DNA from: Paracamarosporium sp. OC-R06-R3
Taxonomy: Eukaryota > Ascomycota > Dothideomycetes > Pleosporales > Didymosphaeriaceae
Length of the DNA: 64,000 bases
Assembly (NCBI GenBank): GCA_019828545.1
Contig: JACVRA010000334.1
Location: 62,001 to 126,000 of the forward strand
Reading direction: 5' to 3'
Shown one piece after another: positions 53,055 to 62,947 of the stretch. A program made the translations under genes and the position numbers. The first letter of the stretch is position 1. The number at the start of each line of letters is the position of its first letter. The notes beneath the pieces were generated by a model. That model was not told the origin of the DNA. It worked only from the letters and a program-made list of their open reading frames with translations, and ran no database searches.

Positions 53055-54083
53055 CTCAGAATAAGTGGATATCGCTAAAGCTATCGTGGGATTAGCAAAG
53101 TCGAAAGGATTACTGTAACGTTAGCGATCAAACATCATACAGAACTAGCGGTGTACCGGTGTTAGCTGTAAGATGTTGTGGGTGGGAGGCTGAACGAGGC
53201 TGAGCGCCGGTCAGTATCCTTCCTTGGGCCGATACGAGCGAGGCTTCGCGGGGCGCAAGGCGTAATGCATTGAGCTGCAGTTCTCTAGGACCCCGCACTC
53301 TTTGACCAGTATGAGTGGATAAGGTTGCTGACCCATGCGGTGCTACCATTAATCTAAGATCTAGAATACCGTTGCACAGACGTGTCTCATGCTAAACCAA
53401 TCGATCCTTAGGCTTCTGCATCAGCGAATCTTGGGGTGTGGCGGAGCCCTTGCAAGCGCGCTGCATCCTGCAGAGCTCATCTTTCAGATAAGCTACCATA
53501 GAGCACCAATCCGAAAATAGGAAGGACTGTAAAAGTAAATTTTATGGTGCTTGATCCAGCCGGGGATTGCAAGATTCTGCGGTAATAAGGTAGTAGAACA
53601 TAGATACGCTAGTGCCTGTTGCTGTAACCTCCGCTTGGCGGGCGATCATGAATATCGCAAAATATAGCCTGGAGCTTCTTGCCAGGAGCTAAAAGTGACC
53701 CATATCCACACCGAAGAGTATTGTTTTGGAGGTTGATAGTGGACAGAGACAAAGGGCAGAAAAGGACGGAGATGCAAAGCATTTCAGCGAAACTTTGTCT
53801 GTAATACCTTAGTTAACATGTGAACCCCCCGCTTAGAACACGCACATGGATGCATCTGAGGAGCTAAAGGCATAAAAACAGCCACCGATGGTCTGAGACT
53901 AACCGCGTAGATCGTTCCATATACTGTATATGACAGTTAAGAATGGTTAGCCAGCAGTGTCAGTGCAGACAGTAGAAGTAGCCAGCTAGTCGATATTGAA
54001 AGGTTTAAGTGAAGTGCAATGTCTGGTACCTACTCGGCATCTTCAGGCTTTGGAATCCGGATTGCCAGAGTGGAGTTGGGTGA
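53055..54083. other. Intergenic stretch
   Basis: Promoter of membrane paralogue A. No gene recognised; the minus frame at 53128..53349 is unsupported. Confidence 0.4.
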
Positions 54084-54871
54084 TACTGTGAGACATGCGA
54101 GATCTCAGCTAGGAGATCCTCGAAGCATATCGTGAATCTAAAGGAAAACCGAAAGTTGACTTTATTTGGGTCGACGTCCTTCGTGTCAGATTGAAGAGGA
54201 GAGGTGCATCCGGTCTGGGGCTTGGAATTGGACGAAAGCCTGCATGTGGGGTCGATACTTATGGCTATGTTGGCTAGAAACGGAAACAATACAACTGGAT
54301 CAAGTATGCTCATCGTATGGGACTCTATATTGCGTCACTTCTGGCGGGCATGGGTTGACTTGAACTCGACAAATAGTTCAGCTCCTGGTGAGCTTGTCAA
54401 GGACCTTGCTAGATTTGCTTCCAAGTATGGCGACATAATCCTCAAAGTTCTCTTTGGAGACCCGGTAGCTACGCGGAAATAACCTGGAAGATTGGAAGCA
54501 ATATAACCACTGAAGACTGATCTTAGTGTAGATTGGAGCACGAAGTTTGATTCTCATCTTGGACGCCACAAAACTCTATCGTCGCGCACCCTAGTACACC
54601 CTACATTTATGTTTGCGCAAACCGCTATGTAGCTATTATCAAGAATGAATAGGGTGAGTTCGGCTCGGTCTCGAAACTACACAGCTTCATCGTGAATGCA
54701 ACGGGCCGGATAAATCGCTTCAACGCAATAGGCATCGTATTCGACACCAGTCTCTTTCCTAATGCTCTTAATCTTGCGAAGGGTTTGTTGATTCTCAGGA
54801 AGCTGAACTCAAAGTTGTATTCCCGCCGTGACATCCTAACCGGCAGCGAGCAACAAAAGCTTACAAAATAG
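54084..54871 (+). pseudogene. Decayed two-exon gene, family not recognised
   Basis: A consistent plus-strand protein can be read with one intron (54465..54526, 62 nt, GTAGCT...CTTAG with a GACTGATC branch) but with three in-frame stops: TGA 54192..54194, TGA 54548..54550 and TAG 54650..54652. Readable pieces include SSKHIVNLKENRKLTLFGST, ELDESLHVGSILMAMLARNG, MLIVWDSILRHFWRAWVDLN and KDLARFASKYGDIILKVLFG in exon 1, and SWTPQNSIVAHPSTPYIYVC, VSKLHSFIVNATGRINRFNA and NALNLAKGLLILRKLNSKLY in exon 2. The stops fit former CGA (twice) and CAG. The frame then ends at TAG 54869..54871. I do not recognise the family. Frame conservation across 260 codons argues for recent inactivation. Confidence 0.6.
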
Positions 54872-55454
54872 GTAATTCGGGCATGATAGATATCATCTGG
54901 GAATTCCAGGATTTTGCTCTTGGGTTTGCGTGGGTTGAATAACAATCACAATGATTTTGCGGTTTCGCAATCTTAGGTTCAATGTCTGACAAAAGGAAAT
55001 TGATGTGTGCGTATGGCGGTGAGACATCATGTGCCTTACGAAGGATTTGCTTTTCTTTTTCTCGGACGCCGAAGTTTAGTCGGTCTAATGAGGAATAGCG
55101 TCGTTTCATCGTACCTCTGTACCTCCTGAGCTCTTCGCCCTTGTACTCAAATTCACGTTTACGATGGTTAGACACATCGCACCCTACAATCAATTACTTG
55201 TTACCATGATCCACCCAGATTGCTACACAGAATGATGCGACCCGGTGTATACTGTGCTTGTGCGCATCTTTGCGAACTGTTCGGCAAGCCCGCTCGTTGA
55301 AATAGACAAGCCAGCTGAAGTCGGCTGTGCATCAGCAAATCCCGGCGTTCGGCCTCAGTAATTTCCTGCAGCATGACTCCTTTATACTGCGTAGGCTATC
55401 TCGACTTGCACCGGTGCATAGTAGATATCCACATCACATCGGCTTGACCTGGCC
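54872..55454. other. Intergenic stretch
   Basis: Promoter side of the CorA-like gene. Minus-strand frames (54861..55193) overlap the pseudogene's 3' end and are not supported. Confidence 0.4.
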
Positions 55455-57159
55455 ATGGCCACCATCGACATGGAAGGGCACGAGGCACGGAGGAAAAAGA
55501 TTATCCCTCATACACCTGAAGCTGGCGATCCGTATTTTGCTGGGACCTGCTATGAGCGAAAGCCCGTGTCGCTAGAATGGGAGGTTCCAGATCCGTAAGT
55601 CACCGCTCAAGTTAAGATTTTGACAAGGACCGTGCTGACTTGAATTCAGAAAGAGCCAGAAACTACCGTATTTAGCCCATGTAAAGAGCTTGTCAAGTTC
55701 ATGGAGAACACTGCGGCATCTGTCAGACTTTATGGAAGTGGGCACAACGCCATTGCGGTGGAACGACCTCGGACCCAATCCCAAAGAGCGGGAGGAACGA
55801 ACGCATCGGACAAAGATCACACTTTTGGAATACGGAAAAGAGCGAATTCCAAAGCAAACACATATCAACACTGCAAAATCTTTGAAGGCAATGTTATTTA
55901 GCCTACCGCAAAGTGATGCACCTATACTCCGCCTATTTGTAGTAGAGGATCTCTCGCGGCAGGTCATTGAACTCCTCGGCTCACGCTTCGATGTAGATCC
56001 CTTGTTCTTTCGAGAACAGATTGACGACTATACATGGTATAATACAAGAGATCCGTGGGCCAGCCCGCCATCTCTAGCAGTGAGTCTGCAACATCGTCAA
56101 TGGTTTCGCGTTCGGAATGTTAGACTGCGCTACTTCGCCTCGGATGACTCGTTCCAGAACGCACGACAAGAGTCAAATAGCTTCAACGTCCTCCGCCGAC
56201 CAGACAACGATGAGAATCACTGGCTGTATCTAGATGCACCTGATTCGATTGTATCTATCACGCGTACTCGGACAACTGTTTGGGTTGGAAATGACAAGAC
56301 TTGTGGGAATGCAGCGGTGAGTATATTACTCTTGGACCCAACAGTAAGTGATGGGCATCCGCTGTGGCATGACCGAACCAACTGGCTCTGTACCCCTAGC
56401 ATGGAGGGTGCGACCTCGCCTGCGTTCGAGCCTTCAGGGTCCTTATACAAAGACATTGTACAGATGTCGGCCTTGTATCCATGGTTTGAGCCGATCTCAG
56501 GAGCGACTGCCGACGCACAAGTCTTTGTCAAACCTATGCTGTTCACAATCTGCGCAGAGTGGCTTGTAATATGCGACTATATTAAGGCGCGACTTGGGCA
56601 GATCGAATGGGAGCTTGAGAAACCAATCCTCTTCCGCTCCAGAGGCGATGTCATCGATAACTCACTAAAACGTCTACATACCTGGCGACGCGTCTTGCCT
56701 ACGTACCGCGAGATGGTGACAGAGACGCTGGATCAAGCTCTTCCCGCCGCGGCACGACTAACCTCACCTCGTAGTCCCGGATTCGCGGACATCACACCAG
56801 ATCTCCAGCGTGTGTTGAACGCACTCAACGAATTGCAAGCCCGCGTCGACCGTCTCACCTCTATTGTGACGGCCGAAATTACGATCGAAGACTCGAGACG
56901 CGGACTACAGGAGAATCATAACCTTGCGCGGCTCACATGGCTAGCAACAACTTTCATTCCTTTGTCCTTTGTGACAGGCTTGTTTAGCATGCAAAACGAT
57001 ATTGGAGACATGAAGGCGACTTTCGGGTGGTACTTCGCAGCTGCTATACCCTTGACCGCAATCGTTTTATTCATTGCGTGGCATGCAGGTGGAAAAGGAC
57101 CCGGAAAGCACGAAGCCACGGCTCTCACCGCAGTCACACATGAACGAAAAACGAGATGA
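55455..57159 (+). CDS. CorA-like Mg2+ transporter family protein, altered GMN motif
   Basis: Exon 1 55455..55594 (start MATIDMEGHEARRKKI), intron 55595..55649 (55 nt, GTAAGT, GCTGACTTG branch), exon 2 55650..57159; 549 residues. The long N-terminal cytosolic domain includes DPLFFREQIDDYTWYNT and FRVRNVRLRYFASDD. A helical region (LQRVLNALNELQARVDRLTS) leads to the two C-terminal membrane helices LTWLATTFIPLSFVTGLFSM and WYFAAAIPLTAIVLFIAWHA, the hallmark of CorA-like proteins. The loop entry that is GMN in magnesium channels reads SMQND here, a substitution often seen in fungal CorA-like proteins and one that questions ion selectivity. It lies between two paralogous membrane-protein genes. 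Confidence 0.85.
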
Positions 57160-57533
57160 CAAACAGTAAGATTGCTTGCACGCGGTGGTAGGTGTGCATC
57201 GTATTTACCCGTAGGCCTGTCCAATGGGAGGTTCACGTCGCAAAGGAAGAGAATGTTGAACTCTACAGGTGTGAACATAGCTCGCAGAGGACAACACTAG
57301 GTTGGGAGAGGCGCAGGAGTGCAGCCTGATGTTAGGCCAGCCGCCACGAAGCATTTGTGCAATCTTTCAGTCTTGCACCCAGGTTCACCGCCTTCGAAGG
57401 TTACGGCATGCTAAGAGAACCCCGAAGGCAGACATCAGGGCAATAAATTACCGTAGAGCTTTTCTCACAAGGGCTGACCAGGGGAGGCTGAGGGCCAATC
57501 AGAAAACAGGACAAGGCGTAAAAGTGGCCCTCT

Positions 57534-57590
<57 letters not shown>

Positions 57591-58995
57591 GGATGGTAGT
57601 GATTGGTGCTTGGCTCAGCCCTTGTGAGAAAACTCTACGGTAGCAGATAATAGTGAAGTGGTATTTCGATATGAAGACCGTGGTCATCTCACCTTCCATC
57701 ACCTGACTAACTTCATGGAAAGAGTCTTGAAGCGAGATTTCAGCCTACAGGACCTTTACTGCCTAAGGAACAATCCATTGGTGAGAAGAGTATAGAGCAG
57801 CTTGAGTAATGCAATCAATTTTTCGGCCGCAGTGTGTCTGTGCTAGAGCCACTCCCTGCCGCAGATATAATTCACAGTACCCCGTCACTACCCAGTACGT
57901 AGAGAAAGTAAATACATTGGAAGAATCCTGATAATGCCCTGATTCGGAGTTCACCGGCAGACTGCCTATGATTCTACGCGCATGATACTACCCGCATTTT
58001 GCTGTACGATCATGTCGGCGCAGTTGTCAGACGATACCTTAATTCTACAATCGGCAGGAGCAATGCTTGATGGCAAAGACGTGCGTTCTGCCTCGCCCCA
58101 AGGTCCAAGAAAATGTTGATTCGAATGTCCGTAATGCGGCCGATTTTGCCGCCGCGAATAGCTAGGGTCCTTCACTGCCATCCCTGCCAACGGAACTAGG
58201 TGCAGAGGCCAGCTCTCATGCAGGAAAAGTTGTAGCCACCCTTTTAATCCTACTCACGCTAGGTACTTCAGCCGAGGAATGGATTGTGTATGCTTTTGCA
58301 GTAGCTTACGATCTCTCTCACCGGAAACAATTTCACGCTAGCTGAATACTGTAGTGTGATATTTGGTTACAGCGTCTTTAATTACGTTTTGAAGACCTCA
58401 ATCGTTCCGGAAAAGGTCGTACAAAACAGGTATTGATTTCTTCTAATATAGTGATATTAGAGCAATGATGATTCTCCTTCGTTATGAAATGTAGGATTGG
58501 CAGAAGGATAGTCTAAAGCGAACATTCTGATTGGTTGATTTCGGCCCACAGTCCCGCCGGAATTGTGTGTCGGGCGTTGTACGGCGCATTCAGCAGCTGC
58601 TGATGCTCACTTGACCGCCTCTCGGATTGTATTCGGATGTAGGCGTCTTTACGATAGCTTACATCCTGAGGTAACATTCAGTGTGGTTTTTCATGATGTG
58701 ATGAGGCGGCGGAGGCCGGCCAAGCCGGCGATCAGGATCACGCTTGTACGACACAGCCCTTCGCCACATGCACCTCACAAGCGGGACCCAGCAGACGGAC
58801 TACCTTTCACAGCTCGAACGCCCATTATCCACGGCCACAGTCAAAGGTGGCATTGCGATGCCTCAGGAGTCGCCTCCTCCTTGCGCAGTATTTAAAGGCT
58901 TGTAAAGAAGGCACAGAAACACCAACTCGCTCACCAAACTTCAAGCACCATATCCAAACACCCGCTCCACAATTTTGCCACCTTCGTCCTCCAGA
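57160..58995. other. Intergenic stretch with a trinucleotide repeat
   Basis: No supported gene. A 113-codon frame at 57302..57643 exists only because it runs through the trinucleotide repeat. A plus frame at 58563..58895 and a minus frame at 58825..59463 overlap the next gene's promoter or coding region and have no motif. Confidence 0.4.
57534..57590. repeat. (ATG)19 microsatellite
   Basis: Nineteen perfect ATG/GAT units, 57 bp, downstream of the CorA-like gene. If transcribed and translated it would encode poly-Asp, but no gene is supported. Likely length-polymorphic. Confidence 0.95.
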
Positions 58996-60201
58996 ATGGC
59001 CACCGAACAATTTGCAGCCTCCAATGCTGGTTTGGCAGTGGGCCTTTTGAGTCTGCTCACGGGCTACCTCGGTGCTGAGATAGCTCCTAACACCATGATT
59101 GAGCGCATACTGTGGCCGCAACGAGCGAACAATGGATTTGGCACACGAAGTACTCTGAAAACTGCGTTTTTCTTGCCAGCAGGGGGTCCGCTTTACCGAG
59201 TGGCGCTCAATGCCATTGATAGCTTCTTCAAGCACTCGCTCCACAAAGGCGCTGGTCGTGGACACATGCTCGGCACCGCCTTCTTCCCCGACACAGGCAT
59301 TTCGTACAAGATGTATCCTGGAAACGACCAAGTCGCAGAAGACGAATGGGTTCGTAATGGTCTCTTGGTGCGCATTCTCAAGTGCATTCCATGCATCCAG
59401 CCTACGCCGGATGGGCAAGAGGCTGCCGAGCGACGAATGCGGCAGCGCATCACCGTCAGCCATCTAGAACTGTCCAGTTTCGAGACTATTCCTCCAAAAG
59501 GGGCCATTATGCTGGATGACGAGCACGTGAGTGCAAAGCAGATTTTTGCCGTAATCGCATCTGAGCTGCCCGCCCTGATACTCTACGTCCTCGTTACGCT
59601 AGCTTGGCGTCCGCTCGCTGCACTCGTCTTCCTAGTGCCTCTCGCCCTCAAGCTGCTCGCGGCGGCTACAACAATCCAGAGAGAAGAACTTGTCATCCCG
59701 ACTGAGAAGGTGAAGAACCAGTTGCGCGATGTCGCTACTTACCCTAAGTTCGAGGTTCACGTCCCTGGCGAAGGATTCCAAGTAATTTCTGGCCCCGCTG
59801 AGATTGTTCTCCCTTTCTTCCGCCACTACGGCCATCCCATCCGCTGCCGTTGGCGCGAGATCACGCAGATGCTCATTGTGGCTGCCATCGGTGCTTCCCA
59901 TCCAGTCACCTTAACATCAGTCATTTTGTTCATGCCACTACGCGTTCAAACTATGTGGTTACTCTACCAAGCGTATGTGCTGCTTGCTATGCTGATAGCT
60001 CGCTACGGACAAGGCGAGTTGTGGGGAAGCACTGAGGAGCGTGTCGGTCAAGCTCTGGTCGCATCGGAGAGAGCCGGAATGCATAACGTAGTCGTGCTTA
60101 AGAATCGGGCTGGCGAGATGATGGGTGCGAAGTTGACACGCACTGTGCATGGGAGTTACACAGATGGAAAGGCTAGGGTTGCACAAATCGTTGCCTCCTA
60201 A
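58996..60201 (+). CDS. Membrane protein paralogue B, unknown function
   Basis: Intronless 401-residue protein from ATG 58996 (MATEQFAASNAGL); an upstream in-frame ATG at 58975 would add seven residues. It aligns with paralogue A throughout: LLTGYLGAEIAPNTMIERIL, PQRANNGFG, FFLPAGGPLYRVALNAIDSF, RGHMLGTAFFPD, EWVRNGLLVRIL, RITVSHLEL, GAIMLDDEHV, REELVIP, LPFFRHYGHPIRCRWREITQ, STEERVG and MHNVVVLKNRAGEMMGAKLT. Hydrophobic stretches (LPALILYVLVTLAWRPLAAL, LIVAAIGASHPVTLTSVILF, MWLLYQAYVLLAMLIARYG) predict a similar topology. It lacks the Cys/Lys loop and the Ser-rich tail of paralogue A. The most conserved block, F-F-R-H-Y-G-H-P-I-R, is a candidate functional site. Family unknown. Confidence 0.82.
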   Translation: MATEQFAASNAGLAVGLLSLLTGYLGAEIAPNTMIERILWPQRANNGFGTRSTLKTAFFLPAGGPLYRVALNAIDSFFKHSLHKGAGRGHMLGTAFFPDTGISYKMYPGNDQVAEDEWVRNGLLVRILKCIPCIQPTPDGQEAAERRMRQRITVSHLELSSFETIPPKGAIMLDDEHVSAKQIFAVIASELPALILYVLVTLAWRPLAALVFLVPLALKLLAAATTIQREELVIPTEKVKNQLRDVATYPKFEVHVPGEGFQVISGPAEIVLPFFRHYGHPIRCRWREITQMLIVAAIGASHPVTLTSVILFMPLRVQTMWLLYQAYVLLAMLIARYGQGELWGSTEERVGQALVASERAGMHNVVVLKNRAGEMMGAKLTRTVHGSYTDGKARVAQIVAS

Positions 60202-60926
60202 ATAGTGGAAGCGTGCTTGAAGGTATTACAAGATAGGTTCCCCTACCAGAGGGACCTCCGGCTTTGGTTGTATATCTACTCTATTGAATCACATGCAGTA
60301 TGACTCCCTTGACTAGCAACGATCAGAATGGGAAGGCATTGGTTGCAGCAGGGAAGACTTTACCGTCTCGTCGACTAGTGGGCGTATACGAACAAGTTGT
60401 TCGATCAACACATTTGTTACTTAGATCAATAATGAAACTCGCCACACTCGCTAGGTTTTACTAGACGCTGCTTTTATATATGTGTGAGTCGTTGGCTTAA
60501 TCTATTTCTTTACGTTCATATTGCGATGCAGAGCCGATTCTCCAACCCGCTATGACTGTAGCCACATCTTGGAAACGCGAAGTTAGCGTTCACATCTTTC
60601 GGTTTTGGCCCATCGCAAGCAAACCGGACTTTTTGATAGTGCCTATACTCTCGGGGCCTTCACTTACTGTAATATTCTAAAATATGATTCAAAGGTACGT
60701 CTCCTTGAAACTAATCCTTGACTTAATTATGCAACACGGATCAATATAATGTGTGGTTTCAAGCAATGTTGTGACCATGTCTGTGCAGAAGCTCGCGAAA
60801 CAGCCACATATCGCCGTGTGTGCAGCAATGCTCCAAACACTAAACATTAACCAACAATGTGCCATTACTGATCTCTAGTCGGTAGATACCAAAACAATGA
60901 GATCAGGATTCGAATTGTCTCTCATC
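60202..60926. other. Convergent intergenic stretch
   Basis: Between the 3' ends of membrane paralogue B (plus) and the HET gene (minus). No element recognised. Confidence 0.4.
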
Positions 60927-62562
60927 CTAGTACAATCTACCCTGGATTAGGTGCCAGTCTTCGAAGTTAGACCTCATAAAATTAAACAGTCCTAACCGGG
61001 TGAATCTTGACAGCCCTGTGCGATCCTTCAGTAGAACAAGACCCGCCATAACATCTTTCTCAAGATCGTGCCAGCTTACGAGTAGAAAATAGAGACTATC
61101 ACGCCCAAAAACATCTATCAAGGTGTTCACGATCACCAGCCCAGAGTTCTCCTTATTTGGATCATAGAAGTAATCCGAGAATTGTCGAGGGGTATTCATC
61201 AATGAAGGATTTGCATTGATCAAGTATTCGTCGATCTCAACTCTGCCGGAAGGACTGTTTTCGAACCCAGCATCAACAAGCGAGCATACATGACCTTTGA
61301 AATCCGCATATCCGTAGGGAGTAGCAACAATACTAACGTTGTTTACCCGTCCCTTCTCCGTGCCAGGTAACAGATCTTCTGGAGCTCCACATCTAAGCGT
61401 CATTCTCCAAGTGGTCCCGCGTACCGGCTCCTGTCGATGGATGAACCATTGGGCAAGCAAAGGGTCCGTTTTATTCAATGCTGCGGCGAAAGCATGCTCC
61501 AGTTCTTCCTCAAGGTAAGAGTATGGATCTTTGTGGTCAGGCCCAAACTCGGTCGAGAGCCCGTACAGAGACATTGTCGCGTAGAAATAGTCCTGCATAT
61601 AAGTAACTCTTCGGCGTCGCGCCGCCGTTAAGGAGGTGTGCGGACTCAAATCCGTACCGAAGACCTGTGTAGAAGCGCCTGAGGAGTACCCTGCCTCGGA
61701 AAGAACTTGTCGCATTGATTTCAGTCTCTCAACGGTTTTCTGTTGGTCCTTCCAAATCCACACAGACACTGTTCCCATCATATCAACCCATTTGGACACT
61801 GAAAGTATGTTCAAATCGAACAAGGCACCCTCTTTTGAGAAACACCTCGCATCCCTTCGGATAATAAACTCTTGGAGGGTCCAGAGAGACCGATAGTAAG
61901 GGTCGCGTATAATCTGTTCAAGTCCCGTTGCCGCTCGATCCACAAGCTCGTGATGTGGAGGGGGAAGTGATGGGTCCCCGAATGCTCGCTCCAGCTCCTC
62001 TCGCAAGGCTATTGAATCACTATCAAATGCTTTTAAGGTTGCTAACGGCGTCTCTGACATCCACAAGAACACTCTTCTTGCCAGACTAAAGATTTTCCCT
62101 TGTAAGTTCACCTCTTGCATCTTAAGTTTGACGTCCGTTTGATGTATACATGCGATATCAACCCATGCAAATTCAGTCTCCTGTCCAATTCTTTTGACTA
62201 CGTTCTGGAATTCCGCTGCTGTAAAGTGACTCTCATCTATTGGGGGCACATCCCAGTCGATTCCATGTACCTCTAGTCGCCTATACTCGGGGTCGTCTGG
62301 TTTGCGCTCGAAGCGGCCCCAGGTGTAGCTTAAGCATGAGTAAATAGGCTGAGAGACTAGCTTTCCGCCTTTCCCTAATGGATAAGAATCCTTTCCGCTG
62401 CGCTCAACTGATGTCATCGTGGGTACATGCAACAGCCGTTGTGGCCAGTATTCATCCTGGTTCGCAGGGCAGAAGATGTCTGTGGGTAACTAAAGAAACC
62501 GGTCAATGACGGTGCTTCCACGGTTAGTTACCATATTCGGGACTTACAATACTCGCTGTCAT
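60927..62562 (-). CDS. HET-domain protein, SYTWGR subtype, with five-codon first exon
   Basis: Exon 1 62548..62562 encodes MTASI; intron 62490..62547 (58 nt, GTAAGT...TTTAG); exon 2 60927..62489; 525 residues. The tiny first exon restores LPTDIFCPANQDEYWPQRLL, whose WPQRLL matches the start of the HET gene at 39851. HET blocks: CLSYTWGRFERKP near residue 57, FAWVDIACIHQTDVKLKMQE, LQGKIFSLARRVFLWM, YYRSLWTLQEFIIRRDARCF. A 170-residue tail follows, including YLEEELEHAFAAALNKTDPL and GLVLLKDRTGLSRFTRLGLF, the latter resembling the C-terminal KLGRDKLFERIGF of the 39851 protein. The gene is divergently arranged with another HET gene, 385 bp away. Confidence 0.9.
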
Positions 62563-62947
62563 GTTTGGTGATGGAATTCACCTTGCGTATTGCAAAGCAC
62601 AAGTACAGCGAAGCTGCCAATTACATTACAACAGAAGCCTGCGAGTGAAAGTGTCAGACACCACAGAACAGCATGCCGGGAAACCGTAAGGATAGACTGG
62701 TTGAAAGCATGAAGCGGTGAAGGTAAAATGTAGATGGCACGGCTGCAAGAGCAGATGACTAGTAGACTAGCTAAGAGACGCTGCACGATAGGTGGTGCGC
62801 AAAAGTCGATGAAACGAAGCAATGTATTCTTTGCCGGCTTCTGAGAGAATGACAGGCACTACAGCGGGGTAAGACATCGCAAGGCTGCCCTATACGTCAT
62901 GTGTAGACTGCGATAGGCCGAAGCTGAGCGGCTAAAATCGAAGGTGC
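62563..62947. promoter_or_regulatory. Bidirectional promoter between two HET genes
   Basis: 385 bp separate the two start codons of divergent HET genes (62562 minus, 62948 plus). A short minus frame (62559..62822) covers part of it and is not supported. Shared control of the two genes is an inference from arrangement. Confidence 0.5.

Noticed and set aside
57302..57643. 113-codon frame with a poly-Asp tract
   Set aside because: It is open mainly because of the ATG microsatellite; the flanks do not look coding.
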